Assembly: GCA_021734165.1 (NCBI GenBank)
Contig: JAIPJL010000002.1
Location: 1-64,000 of the forward strand
Direction of reading: 5' to 3'
Origin: a bacterium
GTDB taxonomy: Bacteria > Electryoneota > AABM5-125-24 > Hatepunaeales > Hatepunaeaceae
Length of the DNA: 64,000 nucleotides
Part shown: piece after piece, positions 20,919 to 31,385 of the stretch
How the letters are laid out: every line of letters begins with the position of its first letter
How positions within the stretch are numbered: position 1 is the stretch's first letter
Notes under the pieces: generated by a model
What the model saw: the letters and a program-made list of their open reading frames with translations, nothing else
Told to the model about the DNA's origin: nothing
Database searches by the model: none
Made by a program: the position numbers and the translations under genes

Positions 20919-21140
20919 ATGCCGATATATGAGTTTATATGCAGCAAGTGCAATGCTGAATTCGATAAACTAACATCTTTTGACTGGAAATCCGCAGGCG
21001 TAAGTTGTCCTAAATGCGGATCCGCTGAATTAACCCGTGTTGTATCTCGTGTTGGAGTTAAAAGCGGAGGTAAGATGCTTAGCTCAGACTCGGAAGCTTG
21101 CACCTCCTGCTCAAGTGGTACTTGTAGCACCTGTCATTAA
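20919..21140 (+). CDS. FmdB-family zinc-ribbon protein
   Basis: MPIYEFICSKCNAEFDKL...VSCPKCGSAELTRVVS; Cys-rich tail. Confidence 0.88.
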   Translation: MPIYEFICSKCNAEFDKLTSFDWKSAGVSCPKCGSAELTRVVSRVGVKSGGKMLSSDSEACTSCSSGTCSTCH

Positions 21141-21156
21141 ATTCAAGCATAGACTA

Positions 21157-21717
21157 TTGTCTCAAAGTAAAAGTTTAGAAAGCGCCAGCTCAACAAGTCC
21201 ACTTTTCACAGAACTGCAAATACGTCATAGAACTGCCGAATTAGCGCAACAAATTGCTAACGACTATCGAGGTAAAGATGTTATAATTGCAATCGTGCTT
21301 AAGGGCGCTTTCATGTTTGCATCAGATTTGCTGCGCAGGTTGTTTGATGCAGGATTGACTCCGGGCGTTGATTTTTTACGCGCTCAGAGTTATCACAATA
21401 AAAGCGAATCCAGTGGAACCGTTGAAGTCAATTTTGATTTATCCTTAGACGTAAAGGGTAAATCATTACTTCTGGTTGACGATATTATTGATACGGGACT
21501 GACGCTTGCACATTTAGATAAACATATAAAAGCGAAGGGCGCTCTTGAAGTCAGGAGTTGTGTGCTTCTTGACAAACCTTCTAAACGAGTAGTTGAATAT
21601 AAACCTGATTATACCGGGTTTATAATTGAGAATCTATTTGTTGTTGGGTATGGACTTGATTATGCCGAGAGTTTTCGCTATCTGCCATATATTACAATCG
21701 TCGATGTATCTGATTGA
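21157..21717 (+). CDS. hpt: Hypoxanthine phosphoribosyltransferase
   Basis: IVLKGAFMFASDLLRRL, VEVNFDLSLDVKGKSLLLVDDIIDTGLTL, LDKPSKRVVEYKPDYTGFIIENLFVVGYGLDYAESFRYLP. Start codon uncertain. Confidence 0.9.
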   Translation: MSQSKSLESASSTSPLFTELQIRHRTAELAQQIANDYRGKDVIIAIVLKGAFMFASDLLRRLFDAGLTPGVDFLRAQSYHNKSESSGTVEVNFDLSLDVKGKSLLLVDDIIDTGLTLAHLDKHIKAKGALEVRSCVLLDKPSKRVVEYKPDYTGFIIENLFVVGYGLDYAESFRYLPYITIVDVSD

Positions 21718-21753
21718 AAAAAGTTTCAATTAGGCTTAATTTTTAAAGGTGCA

Positions 21754-22434
21754 ATGCCGAATAATATTATAGAAGCTCGCGGACTGGTTAAAACCTACAA
21801 TCATCACAGACGTATAGTGGAAGTGCTTCAGGGAGTTAATTTATCGCTCTCTGTTGGTGAAAGTGCAGCGATTACAGGACCTTCCGGTTCGGGTAAATCG
21901 ACCTTGTTATATCTGCTGGGATTACTCGAACCTTTAACGGATGGTACTCTTTTTTTTAATGGTGAAGATGTTAACTCATTAAGTGATCGTGATAGATCTC
22001 TTATTCGATTATCACGTATCGGTTTTATTTTCCAATTTCACCACCTCCTTCCTGAACTTACTTCACTCGAAAACGTCATGCTTCCCGGTCTTATTGCGGG
22101 AAAACAGATGAAAACATGCAAGGTTCGTGCAAATCAACTTCTTGATCAGGTTGGTCTCGGTAATCGTACTCAGCATAAACCGGGTGAATTATCCGGCGGA
22201 GAGCAGCAGCGTACGGCTTTTGCCAGAGCAATGATGAATTCACCGGATTTACTATTAGCGGATGAACCGACCGGTAATCTTGATAGTGAAGCTTCCACAA
22301 ATTTGCAGGATTTACTGAAGAAAACCTGTCAAAATCAGCAAACAGCGCTTCTAATTGTGACTCATAATGTCAAATTAGCGCACAGTGCTGAGCGTGTGTT
22401 TCAACTAACGAACGGGCTTCTCAGACCTGCATAA
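21754..22434 (+). CDS. LolD-like ABC transporter ATP-binding protein
   Basis: GPSGSGKSTLLYLLGLLEPLTDG, LSGGEQQRTAFARA, LLLADEPTGNLD; no permease gene adjacent. Confidence 0.85.
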   Translation: MPNNIIEARGLVKTYNHHRRIVEVLQGVNLSLSVGESAAITGPSGSGKSTLLYLLGLLEPLTDGTLFFNGEDVNSLSDRDRSLIRLSRIGFIFQFHHLLPELTSLENVMLPGLIAGKQMKTCKVRANQLLDQVGLGNRTQHKPGELSGGEQQRTAFARAMMNSPDLLLADEPTGNLDSEASTNLQDLLKKTCQNQQTALLIVTHNVKLAHSAERVFQLTNGLLRPA

Positions 22435-22442
22435 TTAGAATC

Positions 22443-22471
22443 TTGACTCAACATGATAAGTAGTGTATATT
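22443..22471 (+). promoter_or_regulatory. Predicted sigma70-type promoter for clpC
   Basis: TTGACT (22443-22448), 17 bp, TATATT (22466-22471). Confidence 0.55.
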
Positions 22472-22550
22472 ATTATGATACATTTGATTTTTTTTGTTCC
22501 AAGCTAATCTAAACTTCTGCTTTAATGCAGACCATGATAGAAGGTGAAGT

Positions 22551-25034
22551 ATGACAAACAGACTTTCCTTCCGAGTACAACAGGTACTTCGTTATTCACG
22601 TGAAGAGGCTCTTCGTCTGGGACATGATACAATCGGCACCGAACACCTGCTGATGGGTATTATGAGACTTGGTGAGGGACTTGCGATTCGAATTATTTCC
22701 AATCTCGGCTGCGATCTCGATGATCTGCGTGAAACACTTGAAGAAACAGTTGGTCCAGCATCAACATCGGTTAAAATTGCTGATATTCCGTTTACAAAAA
22801 GGGCTGAACGCGTACTAAGGATGTCGTATCTCGAAGGCAAACAGTACAACAGTGAATTGATCGGCACCGAGCATTTATTGTTATCTTTAGCAAAGGATGA
22901 AGATGGTATTGCCAGTCAGGTATTAGCTGGGTTCAATATTCGATATGATAACGTTAAGAACGAGCTTGAAGGATTATTGAGGGAAGGTTTAAATGATCCT
23001 AAACGCAATAAAGTCGGCGCTGATGTTAGTAGTGAGAAAAAGAGCAAAACCGCTGTGCTTGATCATTACAGCCGCGATTTAACTGCCCTTGCACGAGAGA
23101 AAGAGTTAGATCCGGTCATTGGCAGAGACAAGGAGATCGAGAGAGTCGCTCAGATTTTATCGCGGAGGAAGAAAAATAATCCTGTTTTAATTGGTGATCC
23201 CGGAGTCGGAAAAACAGCGATTGTAGAAGGCTTAGCGTTAAGAATAGTACAACAGAAAGTTTCTCCAATACTTTTCAACAAACGCGTTGTTATGCTTGAT
23301 CTTGGTTCGCTTGTAGCAGGAACAAAATATCGTGGTCAGTTTGAAGAGCGCATCAAGGCAATTATTGCAGAACTTGCTAAGAATAAACAGGTTATAATTT
23401 TCCTTGATGAGATGCACACTATTGTAGGGGCTGGTTCAGCATCCGGTTCACTCGACGCTTCAAACATGTTCAAACCTGCTCTTGCGAGAGGCGAACTACA
23501 GTGTATTGGGGCGACTACTCTTAATGAATATCGTCAATATATCGAAAAAGACGGAGCGCTTGAACGTCGATTCCAGAAGGTGCTTATTGAAGCTCCCACA
23601 GTTGAAGAAACCGTTGATATATTAAATGGTCTTAAGGAACGTTACGAGCAGCACCACAGTGTTATTTATACTCCGGAGGCTATTACTACGGCTGTAACAC
23701 TTTCTGATCGTTACATAACTGATCGCTTTTTACCGGATAAAGCTCTTGATGTAATGGATGAAACAGGATCCAGAGCAAGATTACAGAATATTAAAATACC
23801 TGATGACTTGGTTGATCTGGAAAAAGAATCTGAAAGACTTTCATGTTCAAAAGAAACTCTCGTTAAAAACCAGGAATATGAAAAAGCGGCTAAGGTCAGA
23901 GATCAAAAACGCCGGCTTGATGAATTACTGAAAATTAAAAGAGATAATTGGGAAAGCTCTACACGGGAAAAACCAATCGAGCTTCATGCAGATCATGTTG
24001 CTGAAGTGGTAGCAATGATGACCGGTATTCCGGTAACGCGGGTCGTTGTATCTGAATCTGAGCGTTTGCTCAGAATAGAAGAAGAGATTTCCAAGAGCAT
24101 TATCGGTCAGGATGATGCAATAGTGGCAATAGCACGTTCTATCAGACGTAATCGCGCCGGTTTATATAAGCGAAATCGTCCAATTGGTTCATTTATATTT
24201 CTGGGACCATCCGGAGTAGGGAAGACTGAAACAGCTAAAATACTTGCTGAATTCCTGTTTGAAGACGCCAATGCCCTGATTAGAGTTGATATGTCTGAAT
24301 ATATGGAAAAATTCAACGTGTCACGTTTAATTGGAGCGCCTCCGGGATATGTTGGATATGATGAAGGCGGTCAATTATCAGAGCGAGTCCGGCGTAAACC
24401 TTATTCCATAGTACTTCTTGATGAAATAGAAAAAGCGCATCAGGATATTTTTAATGTTCTTTTACAGGTGCTTGACAACGGCTCATTAACGGATGGTACA
24501 GGTAGGATAGTTGATTTCAAGAATACCATTCTAATAATGACTTCAAATCTGGGTACTCGCGAAGCAAATAAATCTAAGAGTTTTGGCTTTTCAGATACAA
24601 GTGAAAGTACCGATCAGAATTACAAGAGAATGTCCGATAAGATGACGACTCTGATGAAGGAAGTATTTCCACCGGAGTTTATCAATCGAATTGATAATAC
24701 TGTTGTGTTTCATAGACTTTCACGAGATAATGCTTCTGATATTGCGGACATTTACATTAAGGAAGTTGAGGAGAGACTTGCCGAGCAGAATGTGATTCTG
24801 AACATAACTCCTGAAGTTAAAGAAGAGATACTCAATGAAGGTTTCAGTATTGAAACCGGAGCGCGCACATTAAGAAGAACCGTCGAAAGGATTATTGAGG
24901 ATAAACTCGCAGAAAGAATGCTTAAAGGCAAGATTAATTCAGGATCAAAAGTTACAGCATCAATGCTTAAGGATAAGGTTGTTTTTAACGTAGCAGATGC
25001 AGTAACCGTACAAGAAGAGATTGAAAAAATCTGA
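22551..25034 (+). CDS. clpC: ATP-dependent Clp protease ATP-binding subunit ClpC
   Basis: Double Clp-N repeat, two AAA+ modules ([27 protein letters not shown]), UVR-like middle domain, C-terminal D2-small domain. Confidence 0.96.
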   Translation: MTNRLSFRVQQVLRYSREEALRLGHDTIGTEHLLMGIMRLGEGLAIRIISNLGCDLDDLRETLEETVGPASTSVKIADIPFTKRAERVLRMSYLEGKQYNSELIGTEHLLLSLAKDEDGIASQVLAGFNIRYDNVKNELEGLLREGLNDPKRNKVGADVSSEKKSKTAVLDHYSRDLTALAREKELDPVIGRDKEIERVAQILSRRKKNNPVLIGDPGVGKTAIVEGLALRIVQQKVSPILFNKRVVMLDLGSLVAGTKYRGQFEERIKAIIAELAKNKQVIIFLDEMHTIVGAGSASGSLDASNMFKPALARGELQCIGATTLNEYRQYIEKDGALERRFQKVLIEAPTVEETVDILNGLKERYEQHHSVIYTPEAITTAVTLSDRYITDRFLPDKALDVMDETGSRARLQNIKIPDDLVDLEKESERLSCSKETLVKNQEYEKAAKVRDQKRRLDELLKIKRDNWESSTREKPIELHADHVAEVVAMMTGIPVTRVVVSESERLLRIEEEISKSIIGQDDAIVAIARSIRRNRAGLYKRNRPIGSFIFLGPSGVGKTETAKILAEFLFEDANALIRVDMSEYMEKFNVSRLIGAPPGYVGYDEGGQLSERVRRKPYSIVLLDEIEKAHQDIFNVLLQVLDNGSLTDGTGRIVDFKNTILIMTSNLGTREANKSKSFGFSDTSESTDQNYKRMSDKMTTLMKEVFPPEFINRIDNTVVFHRLSRDNASDIADIYIKEVEERLAEQNVILNITPEVKEEILNEGFSIETGARTLRRTVERIIEDKLAERMLKGKINSGSKVTASMLKDKVVFNVADAVTVQEEIEKI

Positions 25035-25065
25035 AGTTTGCTTTGATTTTATATTTGTTTAATTG

Positions 25066-25094
25066 AAAGGGATGGTCAAGAAACCATCCCTTTT
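25066..25094 (+). terminator. Rho-independent terminator after clpC
   Basis: AAAGGGATGGT-caagaa-ACCATCCCTTTT. Confidence 0.88.
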
Positions 25095-25158
25095 CTACTT
25101 GATTTATATTTGTGTTATTATTAACTTAAATTAACAAACATTTATGGAGTTGTATTTT

Positions 25159-25950
25159 ATGAGTTTAACAATCTCATTACTAATCCCTGATGGAATTGTA
25201 TTAGCTGCTGACAGCCTTGCTGCTACAAAAAGCGGTTTTCAATTCATTGGAGATTTAGATGTAAAATGTCCAGAGTGCAATAAGGAATTTCCAATAGAAA
25301 ATCTCCAATTGCCACCTCTTCCTGTAACAAGCTCTACAATGATTGTTCAGAAAATGACATCTTTAATTACTGAAGACGAAAAACACTCTATTGGCATTGC
25401 AACATATGGGATTGGTATTTTAAATGAAATGACAATATACAATCATATCAGAATCCTTAACAAGAAAATACTGTTTAGAAGTATTACAGATGCTATTGAC
25501 AAGATTATTGAATATTTCTCCGGTCAATTAGAAAAACATTTTGGAGATCTAAGTAATCTACCCGATGATTTTTATCCAATTGGATTTCATATAGTTGGAT
25601 ATGAAGATGACAACCCAAGAACATTTTTAGTACATATAGGAAAAGAGGTGAGAACAGAAGTTATTGATAAGATTGGCTGCACTTATGGCGGGCAGGGCTT
25701 CTTGATTGAAAAAATTTGGGAATTACATAAACAAACACCACAACTTCAGATCATATACGAGAGTTTATCCCTACAGGATGCTATTGATCTTGCCGAGTAT
25801 CTAATAAATGCAACGGGTGATTTCTATCGTTTTTCTAACATGATACCTGAAGTAGGTGGTGATGTTGATGTTGCATTGGTTACGAAATACTCAGGCTTTA
25901 AGTGGATTAAATGTAAAACTTTAACAAAAGTAATTGAAGCGGATCGATAA
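25159..25950 (+). CDS. Proteasome/HslV-like Ntn hydrolase with CPxC insertion
   Basis: MSLTISLLIPDGIVLAADSLAAT (proteasome-beta-like N-terminus), VKCPECNKEF insert, IVQKMTSLI...GIATYG, IGFHIVGYEDDNPRTFLVHIG; ATG at 25159 preceded by GGAG SD. Confidence 0.65.
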   Translation: MSLTISLLIPDGIVLAADSLAATKSGFQFIGDLDVKCPECNKEFPIENLQLPPLPVTSSTMIVQKMTSLITEDEKHSIGIATYGIGILNEMTIYNHIRILNKKILFRSITDAIDKIIEYFSGQLEKHFGDLSNLPDDFYPIGFHIVGYEDDNPRTFLVHIGKEVRTEVIDKIGCTYGGQGFLIEKIWELHKQTPQLQIIYESLSLQDAIDLAEYLINATGDFYRFSNMIPEVGGDVDVALVTKYSGFKWIKCKTLTKVIEADR

Positions 25951-25960
25951 GGAGAAAGAA

Positions 25961-26179
25961 ATGGAATTAAAACAGAATAACACAAAATACAATCTCCATA
26001 TTCCTGAAGTGCAGATGAAGACTATCAGGATATTGCAGTCACGTCCAGTTTTGGAGTATTCTGGATCTGATTATACACTGGAAGGAAGAACCGGTAATAA
26101 TACGAATCAGCCTAAATCTCTAATAGATAAGATAATGGATCGTTACAAAGATACTTGGGAAACATTAGCAAAATTATGA
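25961..26179 (+). CDS. Small protein, candidate antitoxin of the downstream Doc-like toxin
   Basis: GGAG SD at 25951-25954, ATG at 25961, ends in a TGA overlapping the Doc ATG (ATGA at 26176-26179). 72 aa; no recognised family. Confidence 0.65.
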   Translation: MELKQNNTKYNLHIPEVQMKTIRILQSRPVLEYSGSDYTLEGRTGNNTNQPKSLIDKIMDRYKDTWETLAKL

Positions 26180-26583
26180 TCAAGTATCCCACGCGAGAGG
26201 TTATTATTGAATTAAATAGAAAAATGACCCTCAAACACGGGGGTCATTGCTCTTTTCATGACGATAATCTTCTTAATCTAAATTCCTTTGAATTCCTGTT
26301 AGATGCTCCTCGATCTGAGTATTTTGGAGAGGAGATGTATCCTGATATTTTTCAGAAAGCTGCTGTTTACTGCTACTTCATCATCAAGGATCATGTGTTT
26401 CACGACGGGAATAAGCGAACTGGAATAAGTGTTACAATATGGTTATTGGAAGAGAATAACTATAGGGCTCAACCTTCACTAACGAAAGATGTTTTAATTG
26501 AGTTAGCCATCTCAATTGCTAACAATAAACTGGAAATTCCTGACATTGTAGACACCCTTAAGCAGCATTTCAAGCAAGTCTGA
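26176..26583 (+). CDS. Doc/Fic-family toxin
   Basis: MIKYPTREVIIELNRKM...; HVFHDGNKRTGISVTIWLLEENNY matches the Doc/Fic HxFxxGNKRT core. Confidence 0.88.
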   Translation: MIKYPTREVIIELNRKMTLKHGGHCSFHDDNLLNLNSFEFLLDAPRSEYFGEEMYPDIFQKAAVYCYFIIKDHVFHDGNKRTGISVTIWLLEENNYRAQPSLTKDVLIELAISIANNKLEIPDIVDTLKQHFKQV

Positions 26584-26589
26584 CAAGTT

Positions 26590-27711
26590 CTAATCCATCA
26601 TTCCCAGTGCTAATTCAGCAACTCTGACCGTAGCGCCTCCTTCTCCAAGCGACTCTTTAACAGCTCTATAACCATTCTGAATTTCTGATTTCTTCTCAGA
26701 AGAGTGTAAAATTTGATTTAAAGAATTTACCAGATTTTGAGCTGTCAAATCGTGCTGGATAAGTTCCGGTACAATCTTCTTTCCTGCAGTAACATTCACT
26801 AATGCGATATTTTTCAGCTTGATCAGTCGTTTAGCAAGGATGTAATTTAAGGTGGACGTTCGATATACTACAACCTGAGGAATATTTAACAAAGCCGCTT
26901 CAAGCGTTGCTGTTCCGGAACATACTGCTGCAATTGACGCCTGTTTTAGTAATTGTTTGCTATCATTAAACAAAATAAGTCTCTCATGTTCTCTGACAAA
27001 TGTTTTATATAAACTGGATTTAATTTCAGGAGCGCAACCTATACCAACAGACAGATTAGTATCCTTGCTTAAAAGCATTTCAGCAGCCTTTATCATGATA
27101 GGTAAATGACGACGGATTTCCTGCTCACGGCTGCCAGGCAGCAATGCGAGTAAATTTGCTTTATCATTATTAACCTCTGTATCAGAAGAATACTTACTAA
27201 GCTCATCAATCAATGGATGACCCACAAATTCTACATCCACTCCACCCCTGCGGAAAATGTCCAACTCGAACGGGAAAACAACTGCCATTTTATCAATGAT
27301 GCGCTTAATAAGTTTTATCCTTCCCGCTCGCCATGCCCAGACCTGCGGAGCGATATAATGCAGTATTTTAGGTGGATTATTAAGTTTCTTAAGCGCTCCG
27401 GCAAGATTGAGATTGAAGCCAGGGTAATCAACAAGTATCACGAGACGAACATTGTGTGATTTGACAAATTTAAGTATTGATTTTTTCAGTTTAATGAGCT
27501 TAGGCAGCATCTGAATGATTCCACTGAAACCCATTACCGCTAATTCATCTATATCAGCGAGGAGATGAACTCCTTCATTGCTCATCTGAGGCCCACCTGT
27601 GCCTGTGAAGGTAAGATTAGGATTTAACTTTTTCATCTCGGCAACAACCGGCGCAGCATGGAGATCACCCGAAACTTCACCGGCAATGATCAATATTTCT
27701 TCAGTTTGCAT
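26590..27711 (-). CDS. lpxB: Lipid-A-disaccharide synthase
   Basis: IIAGEVSGDLHAAPV, GTGGPQMSNEGVHLL, HYIAPQVWAWRAGRIKLI, LLPGSREQEIRRHLP. Confidence 0.96.
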   Translation of the reverse strand: MQTEEILIIAGEVSGDLHAAPVVAEMKKLNPNLTFTGTGGPQMSNEGVHLLADIDELAVMGFSGIIQMLPKLIKLKKSILKFVKSHNVRLVILVDYPGFNLNLAGALKKLNNPPKILHYIAPQVWAWRAGRIKLIKRIIDKMAVVFPFELDIFRRGGVDVEFVGHPLIDELSKYSSDTEVNNDKANLLALLPGSREQEIRRHLPIMIKAAEMLLSKDTNLSVGIGCAPEIKSSLYKTFVREHERLILFNDSKQLLKQASIAAVCSGTATLEAALLNIPQVVVYRTSTLNYILAKRLIKLKNIALVNVTAGKKIVPELIQHDLTAQNLVNSLNQILHSSEKKSEIQNGYRAVKESLGEGGATVRVAELALGMMD

Positions 27712-27715
27712 AATT

Positions 27716-28285
27716 CTAAAGGAAATATAACCGTAAGATTAATAATATCCAGACAAGAATCAGACTCTGTAATGAGCGTTTCTCAAGTTTCAGAGCTTCT
27801 GAGAAAGGTCTTCCGTTTTTAACTTCACCGTAGCGTTGGTGAAATCCCGGAAACAGGCGTGGTACATGTTTGCAGTATTCTTTGTATTCAGCGCTAAATA
27901 ATTCGTTTAACTTTAACTCCTCAAGTGATATTATTAACGCATATTGTATCGTGAAGAATAAAAAGGTAATAATTGGCAGCCATGGAAAAATTGCGCCGGA
28001 CCCCAAAGAAAAACCAGTGTAGATCATCATATTTGCAAGGTAAAGAGGATTGCGAATATAACCGTAAGGACCACTGGTAATCAGAGATGGAGCACCGACA
28101 TTACGTGTTCGTGTTGCGCCTCCTGCATGACTGTTTGACCATAAACGCAGCCATTCACCACATATTCCAAGTAATAATCCAACTGCAATATACACAGGAT
28201 TTAGCTCTGCATAAAGAATGGCTGCAATAAGAAATGGAATTGGAGTGTAGCTCCGGATTTTGAACACTATATTGGCAAACGACAA
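27716..28285 (-). CDS. Isoprenylcysteine carboxyl methyltransferase (ICMT)/PEMT-like membrane methyltransferase
   Basis: LITSGPYGYIRNPLYLANMMIYTG and EELKLNELFSAEYKEYCKHVPRLFP. Confidence 0.82.
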   Translation of the reverse strand: MSFANIVFKIRSYTPIPFLIAAILYAELNPVYIAVGLLLGICGEWLRLWSNSHAGGATRTRNVGAPSLITSGPYGYIRNPLYLANMMIYTGFSLGSGAIFPWLPIITFLFFTIQYALIISLEELKLNELFSAEYKEYCKHVPRLFPGFHQRYGEVKNGRPFSEALKLEKRSLQSLILVWILLILRLYFL

Positions 28286-29260
28286 CTAACTCTCTCCGAT
28301 TTTATCAACTATCAATTCAGCCAATTCAAGCGCTCTTAATCCATCAGCGCCTGTTACCAAAGGTTCAGTACCTGATAGGACTGCATCACGGAAACTTTGC
28401 AATTCAAGAAACATAGCGTCTCCTTCTTCTACATCAGGTTGACGCTGATATAATACACGCATGTTTGATCCCACCCCAACTTCACCGATAGCTTGGGAAT
28501 TAGGAGGCAGCTCATCGGCATTAACCGAAGCGCCGAAATATTCACATGTTCCTTTACTAAGATCAAGAGCGATGTATTCGTTGCTGCCAAACATTCTCAG
28601 TTTACGCATCTGTTTAAGCGAAATCCGGCTTGCGGTTACATTAGCGACCAAGCTGGATTTAAACTTGAGTCGAGCATTTGCAATATCAACTGTTTCACTG
28701 ACAACAGCGACACCGCTGGCATGAATCTCTACTGGTAATTCGTTTGTTAACGATAAGATGAGGTCGAGATCGTGTATCATTAAATCATGAACTACCGCAA
28801 CATCAACTCCTCGTGGATTCCAGAATGCCAGACGATGAACTTCTATAAAGCCAGGTTGTACTTCGATACCTTTTAAAGCGCGAAAAGCACGGTTGAAACG
28901 CTCAATATGCCCCACTTGTATCGGTATATTTGACAATTTAGCTTTATTAACTAATTCTCTTCCTTCATCAGCAGTTGCACAGATTGGTTTCTCTATAAAA
29001 ACTGGTAAACCTGAGTTGATTGCCCTTGTTGCTGCTTCGAAATGGGTGGATGTTGGCGTCACAATGTCAAGGGCGTCTGATACTTCAATCAATTCTTCGT
29101 AGTCGATTGTTGTGTGAACACCGAAATCATCTCTCGCAGCTTTTCTTGCGGTGGGATCGCTATCCCAAACGCCAACAACTCTGACGTTCTCCATATTCAT
29201 CAGGTGTTTCAAATGACGCCTACCGAGATACCCATATCCTGTTAAGCCAATTTTAAGCAA
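28286..29260 (-). CDS. Gfo/Idh/MocA-family oxidoreductase (lpxB-linked; possible GnnA-like UDP-GlcNAc 3-dehydrogenase)
   Basis: LTGYGYLGRRHLKHL Rossmann motif, VFIEKPICATADEG, IQVGHIERFNRAF; same operon as lpxB. Confidence 0.88.
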   Translation of the reverse strand: MLKIGLTGYGYLGRRHLKHLMNMENVRVVGVWDSDPTARKAARDDFGVHTTIDYEELIEVSDALDIVTPTSTHFEAATRAINSGLPVFIEKPICATADEGRELVNKAKLSNIPIQVGHIERFNRAFRALKGIEVQPGFIEVHRLAFWNPRGVDVAVVHDLMIHDLDLILSLTNELPVEIHASGVAVVSETVDIANARLKFKSSLVANVTASRISLKQMRKLRMFGSNEYIALDLSKGTCEYFGASVNADELPPNSQAIGEVGVGSNMRVLYQRQPDVEEGDAMFLELQSFRDAVLSGTEPLVTGADGLRALELAELIVDKIGES

Positions 29261-29327
29261 TTTCTAAAGTCCTATTAAATATTTTTAGATCACTGGCTAT
29301 AAGCTAATATCTCAATTCGCAAAAAAA

Positions 29328-29354
29328 AAGGGTCAGTCTAAATAACTGACCCTT
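29328..29354 (-). terminator. Rho-independent terminator after rpoD
   Basis: Minus strand AAGGGTCAGT-tatttag-ACTGACCCTT followed by T9. Confidence 0.95.
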
Positions 29355-29378
29355 AATCAAGGTTAAACACAATTTTTA

Positions 29379-30290
29379 CTAACCGAGATACATCCGCAAA
29401 GCCTTTGAGCGTGATGGATGATTCAACTTGCGTATCGCTTTTTCTTTGATTTGACGGACTCGTTCTCTCGTCAATTTGAATTCAACGCCGATTTCTTCGA
29501 GAGTTTTCTGATCCCTATCTATACCAAAGTAATAACGAATGACTTCCGCTTCGCGTTTTGTTAAAGTTGCAAGCGCACGTTTGACTTCACGTCTAAGGGA
29601 TTCATCCATAAGGTGCGAGTCGGGCGCCGGTTGCATTTCATTACGCAGAATATCAAGCAGTCGATTATCTTCTCCCTGACAGAAAGGAGCATCCATAGAG
29701 AGATGCCTGCCTGCCATTTTAAGTGTATCAGTTACTTCAGTGATGGTCATCTCTAATTCATCGGCGATTTCTTCAGGAGACGGTTCTCTCTCGTACTCCT
29801 GTTCGAGTGTATTAAACACTTTGCCTATTTTGTTAAGGGCACCAACACGGTTCAACGGTAGTCTAACAACCCGTGATTGCTCAGCTAAAGCCTGCAGAAT
29901 GGATTGTCTGATCCACCAGACAGCATAAGAAATAAACTTAAAACCGCGTGTTTCGTCGAATCGTTGAGCGGCTTTGATGAGTCCCAGGTTTCCTTCATTG
30001 ATAAGGTCACCAAGAGATAAGCCCTGGTTTTGATATTGCTTAGCCACCGATACTACAAAGCGAAGATTGGCTTTAACAAGTTTCTCCAACGCTATACATT
30101 GCTCACGTGAACTGAATTTTGGCGTATCGCCATTCTGTGATTCGGGGTCGTTATCACAATTGTAATTGATAACGCGTGCCAGATTGATTTCCTCGTCTGC
30201 ACTAAGCAGTTCAACTTCACCGATCTCCTGAAGGTAGCGCTCAAGTGACTGGTTTGTGCGAATATTTGGTTTCTGGGTAATCTTACTCAT
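29379..30290 (-). CDS. rpoD: RNA polymerase sigma-70 factor RpoD/SigA
   Basis: [62 protein letters not shown]-terminal [17 protein letters not shown]. Confidence 0.95.
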   Translation of the reverse strand: MSKITQKPNIRTNQSLERYLQEIGEVELLSADEEINLARVINYNCDNDPESQNGDTPKFSSREQCIALEKLVKANLRFVVSVAKQYQNQGLSLGDLINEGNLGLIKAAQRFDETRGFKFISYAVWWIRQSILQALAEQSRVVRLPLNRVGALNKIGKVFNTLEQEYEREPSPEEIADELEMTITEVTDTLKMAGRHLSMDAPFCQGEDNRLLDILRNEMQPAPDSHLMDESLRREVKRALATLTKREAEVIRYYFGIDRDQKTLEEIGVEFKLTRERVRQIKEKAIRKLNHPSRSKALRMYLG

Positions 30291-30483
30291 TTTGCCGATT
30301 GTTAGTTGAGTGGAAGTTTCTCAAAAAAAATACTGTATGTAGTTGATTTGAAGTGGTTCGAATCTTAGAACCGGAATGATTATCCGCATTACGATTTAAC
30401 TTTTACTTAAATATAACTACGTATTATAATAAATATCGTTTGAAAGTCAATAGTTTTATACAATGTTTGCATATTTTTAAAAG

Positions 30484-30531
30484 AAACGATTCTGATTCGC
30501 TAATTAATTTAATCAGGAATCAGAATCGTTT
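30484..30531. terminator. Long stem-loop, likely (bidirectional) terminator
   Basis: AAACGATTCTGATTC (30484-30498) / GAATCAGAATCGTTT (30517-30531), 15-bp perfect stem. Confidence 0.75.
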
Positions 30532-30586
30532 TAATGGATTGCCTTTACGTTTGTTAGAATTTATCCAAAATAAACAAAAACTACTA

Positions 30587-31021
30587 TCAATTTACTTCAT
30601 CTCTTAATTCCAGCATGAAACCCGAAAGACGTACCACATCATCTTTTAATTTAGCTAAAGCAGTGCCTGGATCATTATAAAAATCTGTGCGGGTTTTCAG
30701 GAATTCGGCCGGAGTTCTTGAGCCTGTTATGTACTGATAATGGCTCATTGATCTTATGTTTGCTCGTTTGACAATCTCATCCCGACTGATGCTGCCGTCT
30801 TTAAGCAAAGATTTCCAAAGTAGATCTGTAGAGATAAGATAGCCCTCTACACGCATCAGTAATGTTTTATGCTGCATTTTATTAATGGGTAAAATCTCAT
30901 TAAGTTTTGTCAGCAGTTCCTGTGGTGTTAAATCAGTTTCTCCTCTGGTAAACTGATCTATAATTTCATTAACTTGCTGAGACATTTCGGTATTAATGTA
31001 GTGCAGTTCTTTTTCCGCCAT
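30587..31021 (-). CDS. Hypothetical protein
   Basis: Plausible ORF from ATG at 31021 (MAEKELHYINTEMSQQ), helical composition; no family recognised. Confidence 0.5.
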   Translation of the reverse strand: MAEKELHYINTEMSQQVNEIIDQFTRGETDLTPQELLTKLNEILPINKMQHKTLLMRVEGYLISTDLLWKSLLKDGSISRDEIVKRANIRSMSHYQYITGSRTPAEFLKTRTDFYNDPGTALAKLKDDVVRLSGFMLELRDEVN

Positions 31022-31385
31022 TTTAAACTCCGTACTATTATTACATAATTGTAGAATTACTGTTTCTGTAAGCCTACTACAGCGTAAGGCGTCAATCTGC
31101 ATCAAATGTTTGCTGCTAAAAATAAGATTCGGTTAGAAAACGTAGAAAGTAGAAACCAGATTTACCGGAACAGAATGACATCTGACTGAATGGTTCTGAT
31201 AGAAATTGAATTGAAACGCGACGAACAGTATGAATTATCGGAATTATCAAACATTTAGCTTGATTACCGATAATGTATGTCTTATTTTCTATATGATAAT
31301 GAATAATAAAAACAAAAGCAAGTTTCGCACTCATTAAAATAATTTTTTAAGAGAGCGAAACACTACTGACACTAAGGAGGTATCT

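Noticed and set aside
21754-22434. Orphan LolD-like ATPase as a novel system
   Set aside because: Stand-alone LolD-type ATPases with distant permeases are common.
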